64,000 nucleotides of DNA from Pseudomonas sp. MMS21 TM103 (lineage in GTDB: Bacteria; Pseudomonadota; Gammaproteobacteria; Pseudomonadales; Pseudomonadaceae): contig NZ_JAJISP010000010.1 in the NCBI RefSeq assembly GCF_022132145.1, positions 1-64,000 on the forward strand, read 5' to 3'. Below the pieces are notes generated by a model. That model was not told the DNA's origin. It worked only from the letters and a program-made list of their open reading frames with translations, and made no database searches. Made by a program: the position numbers and the translations under genes. Positions 9,118 through 16,981 of this stretch are shown here, in pieces (position 1 is the first letter of the stretch; each line of letters starts with the position of its first letter).

Positions 9118-10479
9118 ATGACCTATGATTTCGACCTGTTTGTAATCGGTGCCGGTTCCGGTGGTGTACGTGCTGCGCGGTTTGCCGCCGGTTATGGTGC
9201 CCGCGTGGCCGTAGCCGAGAGCCGTTATCTGGGCGGCACCTGCGTCAATGTCGGCTGTGTGCCGAAAAAGCTGCTGGTGTATGGCGCGCACTTTGCCGAG
9301 GATTTCGAGCAGGCCCAGGCTTTTGGTTGGTCGTTATCAGGTGAAGCGACATTCGATTGGCCGACCCTGATCGCCAACAAGAACCGAGAGATCGAACGCC
9401 TCAATGGCATCTACCGTAACCTGCTGCTCAACAGTGGCGTAACCCTGCTCGAGGGTCATGCGCGGCTGCTTGATGGGCATAGCGTGGAGTTGGGCGGCCA
9501 GCGCTACAGCGCCAAGCACATTCTCATCGCCACCGGTGGCTGGCCGCATATCCCGCAAATTCCGGGACACGAACATGCCATCGGCTCTAATGAAGCTTTC
9601 TTTCTCGAGCAATTGCCCAAGCGCGTGCTGGTGATTGGCGGTGGCTATATCGCCGTGGAGTTCGCCTCGATTTTTCATGGCCTCGGCGCCCAGACCTCGC
9701 TGCTCTATCGCCGCGAGCTGTTTCTGCGCGGCTTCGACGGCGCAGTGCGCCAGCACCTGCGCGAAGAACTGAGCAAGCGCGGCCTGGATCTGCAGTTCAA
9801 CAGCGATATCGAACGCATCGACAAACAGCCCGACGGCAGCCTGCAGGCAACGCTGAAGGACGGTCGGGTACTAGAAACCGATTGCGTGTTCTACGCCACC
9901 GGCCGGCGGCCGATGCTGGACAACCTGGGCCTGGAGAACACCGCGGTAGAGCTCGACGAGCGCGGCTATATCAAGGTCGACGAACAGTTCCAGACAACCG
10001 CGCCTTCGATTCTGGCGCTCGGCGATGTCATCGGCCGGGTGCAGCTGACCCCGGTGGCGCTGGCCGAAGGCATGGCGGTGGCGCGACGACTGTTCAAACC
10101 AGAGGAGTATCGCCAGGTCGACTACCGGACGATTCCTACCGCCGTCTTCAGCCTGCCGAATATCGGCACCGTCGGCCTTAGCGAAGAGCAGGCGAGGGAG
10201 GAGGGCTACCGGGTGGAAGTCTACGAAAGTCGTTTCCGGCCGATGAAACTGACGCTCACCGAATGCCAGGAACGCACCCTGATGAAGCTGGTGGTGGATG
10301 CCGACAGCGACCGCGTATTGGGTTGCCACATGGTTGGCCCGGAAGCCGGTGAAATCGTCCAGGGCCTTGCCGTGGCCCTCAAGGCTGGGGCAACCAAGCA
10401 GATTTTCGACGAGACCATTGGCGTGCATCCGACGGCTGCCGAAGAGTTTGTTACCATGCGCACCCCTGTGAGCAGCTGA
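9118..10479 (+). CDS. gor: Glutathione-disulfide reductase
   Basis: This is an NADPH-dependent flavoenzyme that keeps glutathione reduced, 453 residues long. It has the FAD dinucleotide fold IGAGSGGVRAARFAA, the redox disulfide CVNVGC, a second nucleotide fold VIGGGYIAVEFASI, and the C-terminal dimer/active-site sequence HPTAAEEF. The ATG at 9118 follows a near-perfect AAGGAGG. An in-frame extension to 8749 overlaps the divergent VOC gene and is not used. The next gene begins 7 bases after the stop. Confidence 0.95.
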   Translation: MTYDFDLFVIGAGSGGVRAARFAAGYGARVAVAESRYLGGTCVNVGCVPKKLLVYGAHFAEDFEQAQAFGWSLSGEATFDWPTLIANKNREIERLNGIYRNLLLNSGVTLLEGHARLLDGHSVELGGQRYSAKHILIATGGWPHIPQIPGHEHAIGSNEAFFLEQLPKRVLVIGGGYIAVEFASIFHGLGAQTSLLYRRELFLRGFDGAVRQHLREELSKRGLDLQFNSDIERIDKQPDGSLQATLKDGRVLETDCVFYATGRRPMLDNLGLENTAVELDERGYIKVDEQFQTTAPSILALGDVIGRVQLTPVALAEGMAVARRLFKPEEYRQVDYRTIPTAVFSLPNIGTVGLSEEQAREEGYRVEVYESRFRPMKLTLTECQERTLMKLVVDADSDRVLGCHMVGPEAGEIVQGLAVALKAGATKQIFDETIGVHPTAAEEFVTMRTPVSS

Positions 10480-10486
10480 AATCGCC

Positions 10487-11110
10487 ATGCCGCAACTTTT
10501 CTACCTGGCTGACCTGTTCGGCGTAGCCGTATTCGCCATCACCGGCGCCTTGATGGCTGGGCGCAAATCCATGGATCTGTTCGGCGTGCTGGTGATTGCC
10601 GTGATCACCGCGCTGGGTGGCGGAACCTTGCGCGATCTGATTCTCGACAATCACCCGGTCAGCTGGATCCGTGACGACACCTATATCGTCATCGCGTCCC
10701 TGGCGGCGGTGGGCACCGTGGTGTGGGTACGCTTGACCCAGCCGATCCATGAGAAGGGGCTGCTGATCGCCGATGCCTTTGGCTTGGCCGTGTTCACCGT
10801 GATCGGCACAGAAGTGGCCTTGCAGCACAACGTGCCACTGAGTACTGCCGTGATCATGGGGGTCATGACCGGTGTCGCTGGCGGCGTGATGCGCGATGTC
10901 ATCTGTAATGAAATCCCGCTTATATTCAGGAAAGAAATCTACGCCACCGCCTGTATTGCCGGTGCCTTGGTGTTTATCGGACTGCGCGCACTGGACACGC
11001 CGCACTGGGTCGATACCAGCATCGCCATGTTGACCGTATTGCTTATCCGCCTGGCGGCAATTCGTTGGCGTTTCTCCTTGCCACGGTTTCATTTGCTGGA
11101 TCGGGACTGA
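10487..11110 (+). CDS. TRIC/UPF0126 family membrane channel
   Basis: This 207-residue integral membrane protein has about seven hydrophobic segments in a duplicated arrangement. GALMAGRKSMDLFGVLVIA and GGGTLRDLIL in the first half are echoed by DAFGLAVFTVIG and GGVMRDVI in the second. This internal repeat with GG-x-x-RD is typical of the trimeric intracellular cation channel (UPF0126, YadS-like) family. It follows gor by 7 bases and precedes a VOC gene by 2, so the three form a tight operon. The physiological ion is not known. Confidence 0.85.
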   Translation: MPQLFYLADLFGVAVFAITGALMAGRKSMDLFGVLVIAVITALGGGTLRDLILDNHPVSWIRDDTYIVIASLAAVGTVVWVRLTQPIHEKGLLIADAFGLAVFTVIGTEVALQHNVPLSTAVIMGVMTGVAGGVMRDVICNEIPLIFRKEIYATACIAGALVFIGLRALDTPHWVDTSIAMLTVLLIRLAAIRWRFSLPRFHLLDRD

Positions 11111-11112
11111 GC

Positions 11113-11490
11113 ATGATCGAACGCTTGGATCACTTAGTGCTGACCGTTGCCGACATTGCCCGCACGGTCGACTTTTATCAGCGCGTGCTGGGCATGCGGC
11201 ATGAGGTCTTTGGCCAAGGCCGGAGTGCGCTGGTGTTTGGACAGCAGAAATTCAATCTGCATCAGCATGGCAACGAGTTCGAACCAAAAACCAAACAACC
11301 AACGCCAGGGGCGATCGACCTGTGCCTGATCACGCGTTGGTCGATCGATGCGGTGATTGAGCACCTGACGCAGCACGGCGTGACTGTCGAGCAAGGGCCA
11401 GTGGTGCGCACCGGTGCAATCGGCCCAATCGAGTCGGTGTACCTGCGTGATCCCGATGGCAACCTGATCGAAGTGAGCCGTTACCTCTGA
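11113..11490 (+). CDS. VOC family protein (glyoxalase-like)
   Basis: A 125-residue VOC protein starts MIERLDHLVLTVADIARTVD and ends with SVYLRDPDGNLIEVSRYL, with candidate metal ligands His in DHLVL, His in FNLHQH and Glu in LIEVSRY. This pattern is common in the YaeR/virulence-associated subgroup. The ATG at 11113 is chosen because the upstream in-frame extension overlaps the TRIC-type gene. It is probably translated from the gor operon. Confidence 0.85.
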   Translation: MIERLDHLVLTVADIARTVDFYQRVLGMRHEVFGQGRSALVFGQQKFNLHQHGNEFEPKTKQPTPGAIDLCLITRWSIDAVIEHLTQHGVTVEQGPVVRTGAIGPIESVYLRDPDGNLIEVSRYL

Positions 11491-11569
11491 GCAGCGTCAA
11501 GCCAAGACAAGGAAAGAAAGGCCTGAATGCACATGGCAAACACCTATTGCTTCGCTGACCAAATACGCT

Positions 11570-11597
11570 ATTTAACATAATATACATTATGCGAAGT
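11570..11597 (-). other. dif: dif site, XerC/XerD chromosome dimer resolution
   Basis: Read on the minus strand, the 28 bases are ACTTCGCATAA (XerC arm), TGTATA (central region) and TTATGTTAAAT (XerD arm). The XerD arm and centre are identical to the E. coli dif sequence as I recall it, and the XerC arm differs only at its outer bases. This is where XerC and XerD, driven by FtsK, resolve chromosome dimers. It therefore marks the terminus region of the chromosome. The surrounding polarity of GGGNAGGG motifs agrees. Confidence 0.93.
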
Positions 11598-11630
11598 GAC
11601 AGGCTTGGCTACAGCGGTAGTTAGCCCAAC

Positions 11631-11834
11631 ATGACAGATCACAGTCGGAACAATATCCTCCGCCTTATCAAGAACTACGCCAACCGCCGCTTGTATGACA
11701 CTCACACGAGCAGCCACTTGACCCTTGCGGATGTCCGTCAGCTGGTGATCGAGGGCGAACGAATCACTCATCCGCATCACCTCGTTTCTCGTCATCTTTG
11801 GCGCACTGGCGGCATAGGAGGCAACGGTGCCTAG
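11631..11834 (+). pseudogene. Truncated PhaR-type (PHB accumulation regulator N-terminal) fragment
   Basis: The frame begins MTDHSRNNILRLIKNYANRR and continues LYDTHTSSHLTLADVRQLV. This is the N-terminal DNA-binding domain (PHB_acc_N) of PhaR-like regulators of polyhydroxyalkanoate granules. After about 45 residues the family match stops and the frame runs into unrelated sequence. The C-terminal domains are missing and no other frame restores them, so this looks like a remnant. It begins 34 bases from dif, a known insertion hot spot. A short functional protein cannot be excluded. Confidence 0.65.
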
Positions 11835-12044
11835 ACCGCCGCGGGAACTTTCCCGCCCGCTGCTTGCAGGTATCGGGCTGCCGTCCTCCGGGTGCGGATC
11901 AGCAGTGGCCGACTCAAGTAACCACTGCGCTGGATGGCTCTCCACGCTAAACGGAGGAGCCTGCAGAGTTCGGGAAAATCTTACGCCAGGCCTGCTAGGC
12001 CCCCTATTGCAGCAGTTCGGCGAAGCTCGACATGGGGGAAAGAC
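11835..12044. other. Non-coding stretch after the phaR fragment
   Basis: I find no gene, terminator or operator. Overlapping short frames lack ribosome sites. Together with the broken phaR piece it may be debris from insertions and deletions near dif. Confidence 0.4.
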
Positions 12045-12332
12045 CTAGAGGTACTTGGTGATTTGCTTGAAGTCTTCCAGCGGCGCGCGCTCGCCCGTGG
12101 AGAGTGCTGCGACCGTATGTTCCAGGCAGTGATCGATATGGTCCTGGATCAACGTGCGCTTGGCCTGACAGACCGCTTTTTCCACGGCATGCAGTTGCTG
12201 CGCGATGTCGACGCAGGCACGACTGTCTTCGATCATGCTGACGATGCTGCGCAGATGACCCTCCGCACGCTTCAACCTTTTGATGATATCGCTGTGACTT
12301 TGGTGCTGATGGTCGTGTTCGTGATCGCTCAT
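12045..12332 (-). CDS. CsoR/RcnR family metal-sensing repressor
   Basis: A 95-residue all-helical repressor. Cys40, His65 and Cys69 reproduce the Cys-His-Cys spacing (25 and 4) of CsoR-type metal sites. The N-terminus is His-rich (MSDHEHDHQHQSHSD), as in nickel-sensing members such as InrS. The likely ligand is Ni(II), Co(II) or Cu(I); sequence alone does not decide. The core RLKRAEGHLRSIVSMIED is typical. The ATG at 12332 has AAGGC upstream; an ATG six codons earlier is an alternative. It is divergent from the His-rich/HupE genes, with a G-tract operator between them. Confidence 0.88.
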   Translation of the reverse strand: MSDHEHDHQHQSHSDIIKRLKRAEGHLRSIVSMIEDSRACVDIAQQLHAVEKAVCQAKRTLIQDHIDHCLEHTVAALSTGERAPLEDFKQITKYL

Positions 12333-12370
12333 GCCTTGAGTCTCGTGCATCGATGAACTACGCTCGCATG

Positions 12371-12391
12371 CTATCCCCCTGGGGGGGATAG
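12371..12391. promoter_or_regulatory. G-tract palindromic operator for the CsoR/RcnR-type repressor
   Basis: CTATCCCCC and GGGGGATAG form a perfect inverted repeat around TGG. CsoR/RcnR/InrS repressors bind such C/G tracts flanked by short AT-containing arms. It lies 39 bases upstream of the repressor start and 59 bases upstream of the divergent His-rich gene, so it can control both. Confidence 0.85.
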
Positions 12392-12449
12392 GGTCAAACG
12401 TAGCATCCGTCCAGAAAAGCCAACCGCTCAGGACTCGAAAGAACCCGAC

Positions 12450-12782
12450 ATGTTCAGCGAACCCATCAGCATCAAGGTGATCTTTGCCCTTGCTCTCGCC
12501 GTCCTGATGGCCTGGGGCGGGCATGCCTCTGCGCTGCCCGCCTGGGCTGGCAATGACGCTGCCCATGCGCACGGCGACGGCGCATCTGCTTGCGCTGCAT
12601 GCGCGGATCACTCCTCCTCGCTGACGGCCGATCATCTGCATGAAACACCGCACCCGAGCACGCTGCTGAGCATCATCAGCCTGCCAGAGCGTGCGCAGCC
12701 GATAGAAGCCCCTCGCTACTCCATGCCTCCCGGCCCGCTCTTCCTGATCGAGCGGCCACCACGCGCCACATTCGTGCTCTGA
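12450..12782 (+). CDS. Small exported His/Cys-containing protein of metal locus
   Basis: A 110-residue protein starts with a hydrophobic signal segment (IKVIFALALAVLMAWGGHA). A His- and Cys-bearing middle (AAHAHGDGASACAACADHSS, TADHLHETPHP) follows, and it ends ERPPRATFVL. This layout recalls DUF2946-type periplasmic proteins found beside metal transporters; I am not certain of the family. A role in periplasmic metal binding is inferred from the histidines, the adjacent CsoR/RcnR-type operator and the HupE-like gene downstream. Confidence 0.6.
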   Translation: MFSEPISIKVIFALALAVLMAWGGHASALPAWAGNDAAHAHGDGASACAACADHSSSLTADHLHETPHPSTLLSIISLPERAQPIEAPRYSMPPGPLFLIERPPRATFVL

Positions 12783-12829
12783 CACAAGCCGCTGTGCGGC
12801 CCAAGACCACTGCAATCCAGGACTTAACC

Positions 12830-13567
12830 ATGCATTCGCTATCCATGAGCGCAATGGCCGTATCTGCCATGCGCCCGAGTCGCCCGCTACTACTGTTGTT
12901 GTTATTCACGGCATTGCTCTTTCTCGGCATGCCCGATGCCCTAGCCCACGCTGTCGCCGAGGGCGACAAGGGCTTTATCCAGGAAAGCTCCGGGGCGATG
13001 GTGTTGCCGTTCATCTACATGGGCGCGAAACACATGATCACCGGTTACGACCACCTGCTGTTTCTCTTCGGGGTGATCTTCTTTCTCTACCGACTGAAAG
13101 ACGTGGGCCTCTACGTCACCCTGTTCGCCGTGGGCCACAGCGTGACCCTGCTGTTCGGCGTACTGGCGGAAATCAGCATCAGCGCCTATGTGATCGACGC
13201 CATCATCGGCTTCTCGGTGGTGTACAAGGCGCTGGATAACCTGGGCGCGTTCCAGCGCTGGTTCGGCCATCAGCCGAACACCAAAGCGGCCACGCTGATC
13301 TTCGGCTTGCTGCATGGCTTCGGTCTGGCGACCAAGATTCAGCAATACGAGATCTCGGCAGACGGTCTGATCGCCAACCTGCTTGCCTTCAACGTCGGCG
13401 TCGAGATCGGCCAGCTCCTGGCCCTTAGCGCCATTCTGATTGTCATGGGCTACTGGCGGCGTACCGCCAGCTTCTGGCGTCATGCCTACACCGCCAACGT
13501 CGCCATGATGAGCGCCGGTTTCCTGTTGATGGGTTACCAGCTCACCGGCCTGATCGTGTCTCAGTAA
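12830..13567 (+). CDS. HupE/UreJ-like membrane protein
   Basis: A 245-residue protein with a cleavable-looking leader ending in DALAHAV, then about six membrane segments. The signatures are ITGYDHLLFLFGVIFFLYR, VGHSVTLLF and FGLLHGFGLA, with His and Asp inside membrane helices as in HupE/UreJ secondary transporters of Ni or Co. The ATG at 12830 is preferred to a GTG 12 codons upstream. It sits 12 bases before the membrane-anchored protein gene. Control by the CsoR/RcnR-type sensor suggests metal efflux or uptake; direction cannot be told. Confidence 0.8.
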   Translation: MHSLSMSAMAVSAMRPSRPLLLLLLFTALLFLGMPDALAHAVAEGDKGFIQESSGAMVLPFIYMGAKHMITGYDHLLFLFGVIFFLYRLKDVGLYVTLFAVGHSVTLLFGVLAEISISAYVIDAIIGFSVVYKALDNLGAFQRWFGHQPNTKAATLIFGLLHGFGLATKIQQYEISADGLIANLLAFNVGVEIGQLLALSAILIVMGYWRRTASFWRHAYTANVAMMSAGFLLMGYQLTGLIVSQ

Positions 13568-13579
13568 GGATCTCTCACC

Positions 13580-14242
13580 ATGTTCAATAGCAAGCTTCCG
13601 ACGCTCAACGAATTGCCGACCAGCCGCCAACTGCTGCGCTCCAGCGTGATTGCACTGGCCGTGGCCGCTGCACTGTTGGTCACCGTGGTCATGCCAGCGG
13701 AATATGCCATCGACCCAACGGGCGTTGGCCGCGTACTCGGCCTGACCCAGATGGGCGAAATAAAGAAAACCCTGGTGGAGGAAGCGGCGGCGGATGCCGC
13801 TGTTCAGCCAGCGGCAGTCCCCGTCGCTCGATCGCCGGCGCCTCTTCAGGCTGCACCTCAAGAACAAGTCGCGACAGCACCTGTTGCCGAACCGGTAGCA
13901 GAACCTCTGCCAGACCTGAAAGCGGATGAAATGACCGTCACCCTGAAGCCGGGCGAGGCCACCGAAATCAAGCTGGAAATGCTGAACAAGGCCACGGTCC
14001 ACTACGAGTGGATAACCGATGGCGTTCCGGTCAACCACGACACCCACGGCGAGCCCTACATCGGCCCGAAGGGCTACTACCACAGCTACAGCAAGGCCAA
14101 GCAGATCAAAGCCGATAAAGGCGCGTTCACCGCCATCTTCGACGGCACCCACGGCTGGTTCTGGCGCAATCGCAGCAACAGCGACGTGACCATCACACTC
14201 AAGACCAAGGGTGAGTACCTGAGCATTAAACGAGTCATTTAA
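13580..14242 (+). CDS. Membrane-anchored periplasmic protein paired with HupE-like gene
   Basis: A 220-residue protein with one N-terminal membrane helix (SSVIALAVAAALLVTVVMPA), an Ala/Pro/Val-rich linker (about 65-112) and a C-terminal folded domain. That domain has VTLKPGEATEIKLEM, HYEWITDGVPVNHDTHGEPY and FDGTHGWFWRNRS, and its several His and Trp residues suggest a ligand-binding beta domain. I recognise it only as the hypothetical anchor protein that often accompanies HupE-like genes in metal loci. Specific function is unknown. Confidence 0.7.
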   Translation: MFNSKLPTLNELPTSRQLLRSSVIALAVAAALLVTVVMPAEYAIDPTGVGRVLGLTQMGEIKKTLVEEAAADAAVQPAAVPVARSPAPLQAAPQEQVATAPVAEPVAEPLPDLKADEMTVTLKPGEATEIKLEMLNKATVHYEWITDGVPVNHDTHGEPYIGPKGYYHSYSKAKQIKADKGAFTAIFDGTHGWFWRNRSNSDVTITLKTKGEYLSIKRVI

Positions 14243-14639
14243 ACCAAAAGTTCCTCCGTGATCAGGCGCGGGGGGTCTCATCCATGATCCGACTAGGAAG
14301 CCCCGGGGCCGATCTTCTCGGCCACCCGGCACTTGGGCAACTGGGCGCTTGAACTGCGCCCTAGGAAGCGCCCGGAACGAACAGGCGATGATCGCACTCG
14401 GGGGCATCTTCGACTCCTTTTGAGCCGTAATCGGCAGCCTTATCCGGGCGTTGTAGCCGTTCACGGTTGCGCACAGCCATATACCCAGGGTGGCCTGCTG
14501 CTAGGGAAGAGTCGGCCATCCGCCGCTGCGTTTTACTGCTAACGTTTAGAAGTAGATCGAGCCTCATCGATCGAGGTGGGAACTGCGTGTTCAGCGTACA
14601 CCTTGTTTTCTTGACCTATTTCTTGAAAGAGCCTGCCCT
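14243..14639. other. Intergenic stretch, no gene recognised
   Basis: This 397-base gap lies between the metal locus and the VKOR fusion. Short frames on both strands (for example minus 14361-14567) show no domain and no ribosome site. The 3' end must hold the promoter of the VKOR gene; a TTGACC-like -35 lies near 14612. No FNR-type box is present. Confidence 0.4.
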
Positions 14640-15521
14640 ATGAGTAAAACCAAAAGGGTTCGACCTCACGAGGTAATCGCCCAATCCGGCGCCGGCCGCG
14701 GCGTTCAGCATTCACCCGAATTAGTGGTTCTGGGGCTGGCGCTATGCGGCATGCTGCTGACTGGCTATCTGACCTATGTAGCCCTGCGTGGCGGTACACC
14801 GGCATTCTGTTCGGCTGAATCGGCCTGCGATCTGATCCAGCACAGTCGTTGGTCGAGCTTGTTGGGGCTGCCGCTGGCGCTCTGGGGCTTCGTTGTTTAT
14901 GGGCTGTTGGCGGCTAACGCCTGGCGCTTACCGGCCAGGCTGGTGCGTTGGCGGCGACTCTGGCTGCTGGCCTGGTTCGGGCTGGCCGTCAGCCTGTACA
15001 TGACCCTGGTTGCCTGGCTGCAACTCGACGCATTCTGCACCTGGTGCTTGCTGTCGCTGGCACTGATGGCGGCGATTTTCATACGAGTGAGTGTGAAACG
15101 ACCTAAATCGGCACCTGGCACCGAATGGCGGCACTGGCTGACCTATTGCGGGGTGGCAACACTGGTCACCCTGGGCGGCCTGCAGCTGTATTACAGCGAT
15201 ATGCTGGCTCCGCGCGAAGACCCACAGTTGCAGGCTCTGGCCAGCCACCTGCAGCGCAGCGGCGCGAAGTTCTACGGGACCTTCTGGTGTCCAACCTGCC
15301 AGGAACAGAAACGCCTGTTTGGCACATCGGCTGAGCGTCTACCCTTTGTCGAATGCACCCCGGATGGGCGCAACGGACTGGTTGCGCGAGCCTGCATCGA
15401 AGAGAAGATCAACCGTTACCCAACCTGGATAATCCGTGAACAGCGCTATTCGCAGATGCTCACTATTGAAGAACTGACGCGCCTTTCAAGATTCAAGTGG
15501 CGGGAAACACCCGCGCCTTGA
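14640..15521 (+). CDS. VKOR-thioredoxin fusion, disulfide-forming oxidoreductase
   Basis: A 293-residue protein joins a four-to-five-helix vitamin K epoxide reductase domain (about 25-190) to a thioredoxin-like tail. Cys57 and Cys63 form the loop pair (FCSAESACDLI). Cys133 and Cys136 (FCTWC) form the quinone-linked active pair, and Cys217 and Cys220 (FWCPTC) form the thioredoxin-like pair. Such fusions oxidise exported thiols and pass electrons to quinone, replacing or adding to DsbB/DsbA. The C-terminal domain should face the periplasm. Confidence 0.9.
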   Translation: MSKTKRVRPHEVIAQSGAGRGVQHSPELVVLGLALCGMLLTGYLTYVALRGGTPAFCSAESACDLIQHSRWSSLLGLPLALWGFVVYGLLAANAWRLPARLVRWRRLWLLAWFGLAVSLYMTLVAWLQLDAFCTWCLLSLALMAAIFIRVSVKRPKSAPGTEWRHWLTYCGVATLVTLGGLQLYYSDMLAPREDPQLQALASHLQRSGAKFYGTFWCPTCQEQKRLFGTSAERLPFVECTPDGRNGLVARACIEEKINRYPTWIIREQRYSQMLTIEELTRLSRFKWRETPAP

Positions 15522-15680
15522 ATCCCGCTATCAGACTTGCGTTCAGTTCATGAGCGCTACCTGAACGCAAGTGCAGGCAGCACTCGCACTGGAGTTCTGC
15601 GACATTGCAAGCGCGCAGCTTGCCACTGTCCTGCGCCTCGTACCTATCCACTCAATGGCTTGTCACAAGCTGAACCTGGA

Positions 15681-16580
15681 TCAGGTTGGCCTGATCGCCA
15701 AGATGCTGCTCGGGACCTGGTACAGGGTCTGCTCCGTGGTACTGCCCAGCACTTTTTCCAGGCCCTTGCGGTCCAGCGTGCCCATGACTACTACATCCAT
15801 GTGCTCGCGCGCGGCAAAGTCGCTGATGATCCTGGTCGGAGAACCTTCGACAGCGTGTCGCCGCTGCGGCGGTACACCATGTTGCTCGGCGAACTGATTG
15901 AAGGTCGTGCGCATTATGGCAGTCAACTCTTCCAGGAACTCAGGCGTCCAACTGACCGGGGCCGCGGCATAAGCCAAGTAGGCCGGTGAGTGCTCATAGG
16001 CGTGCAATAGATGCAGCTCAGCATTGCATTGCGCTGCCAAGTCACTGGCAGCGGCCAGAATGCGTTCGTTCATGTCGCTGACCCGGTTTTTTGATTCAGA
16101 CAGATCGACTGCCGCGACAACCCTGCGCGGCAGCGGGTGCTCGGCGGCACTGACCAAATGCAATGGCTTCGGGCATTCGCGCAGCAATTGCCAGTCCAGC
16201 GGAGTAATGAAGGCACGCTGCAATATCGGCTCATGGTGCGTGTCCTTGATGACCAGATCCGCCTGGACATTCTTTATATGCAGGAGCGTTTCCTCGATAG
16301 GCGCATCGGTCCAAACGGCTTCGGTCGTCACTGCTATGCCTTTGTCGCTGAGTCGGTCAGCTTCAGCCTTGAGGTAAACCTGCTGTTGCCTGAGGAAATC
16401 GTCACGCACCTGCGCTTCTGTGCTTTTGTCCAGCAACCACATGGTGGCATACGGGCCACTGATCGCCGCGATATGCAAGGAGCCACCGCACGCTTGCACC
16501 AGCGCCACGGCCCTCTGTAGGGCGGGAGACTGGCGCATGCCTGGATCGGCTATAAGCAGCAGTCGTTGATACTGACTCAT
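15681..16580 (-). CDS. Tandem universal stress protein (UspA family)
   Basis: A 299-residue protein with two Usp domains, starting MSQYQRLLLIADPGMRQSPA. The second domain (about 150-299) begins PRRVVAAVDLSESKN and ends with VVMGTLDRKGLEKVLGSTTE, a nucleotide-binding loop pattern. Usp proteins of this tandem type in Pseudomonas support anaerobic energy-stress survival. It is a clear paralogue of the gene at 34974-35873. The start lies 136 bases from a perfect FNR/Anr box shared with the divergent MgtE-like gene. Confidence 0.9.
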   Translation of the reverse strand: MSQYQRLLLIADPGMRQSPALQRAVALVQACGGSLHIAAISGPYATMWLLDKSTEAQVRDDFLRQQQVYLKAEADRLSDKGIAVTTEAVWTDAPIEETLLHIKNVQADLVIKDTHHEPILQRAFITPLDWQLLRECPKPLHLVSAAEHPLPRRVVAAVDLSESKNRVSDMNERILAAASDLAAQCNAELHLLHAYEHSPAYLAYAAAPVSWTPEFLEELTAIMRTTFNQFAEQHGVPPQRRHAVEGSPTRIISDFAAREHMDVVVMGTLDRKGLEKVLGSTTEQTLYQVPSSILAIRPT

Positions 16581-16981
16581 GGGAACCTCCAGAAACGCTG
16601 GTTACCATCGCCCTGCCCCTTAATACCCTCTCCCAAGCGATCCCTTGAGCAGACATTCGCGGCGGACGATGCATATCGACATCATTTAGCCTGCCTTGGC
16701 AGATGCCTCATGAGGTTGATCTACATCAAACCGATCCGGTTCCGGTTACTCAGAAGTAGCGAAATATCGTGCGCCGTCGCCAGGCCATCAGCGGCCCTTG
16801 GCAAGAGTGTGACCCCAAGCTATCAGCATCGGCTAACGACGACTGGCATTGCACGACCATGCGCCGGACTGGCCAAGCCAATACGGCATTCCGAGTCAAG
16901 CGGCCAGAGCTATAGTCCAGACAGCCTTGCTGCTTTGGTCCGCCCTATGCCTATGGCATGGCGCAGCGTCAGGAGATCCCC
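16581..16981. other. Divergent intergenic region with Anr box
   Basis: This gap of about 400 bases separates the usp and MgtE-like genes. It holds the FNR-type box described separately and otherwise no recognisable gene. Confidence 0.5.
16716..16729. promoter_or_regulatory. FNR/Anr box upstream of usp
   Basis: TTGATCTACATCAA matches TTGAT-N4-ATCAA exactly. It is 136 bases from the usp start on the minus strand and about 250 bases from the MgtE-like start. Confidence 0.85.

Noticed and set aside
12371..12391. Possibility that the C/G palindrome is a terminator
   Set aside because: It lies between divergent starts, lacks a T-run and matches CsoR/RcnR-type operators.
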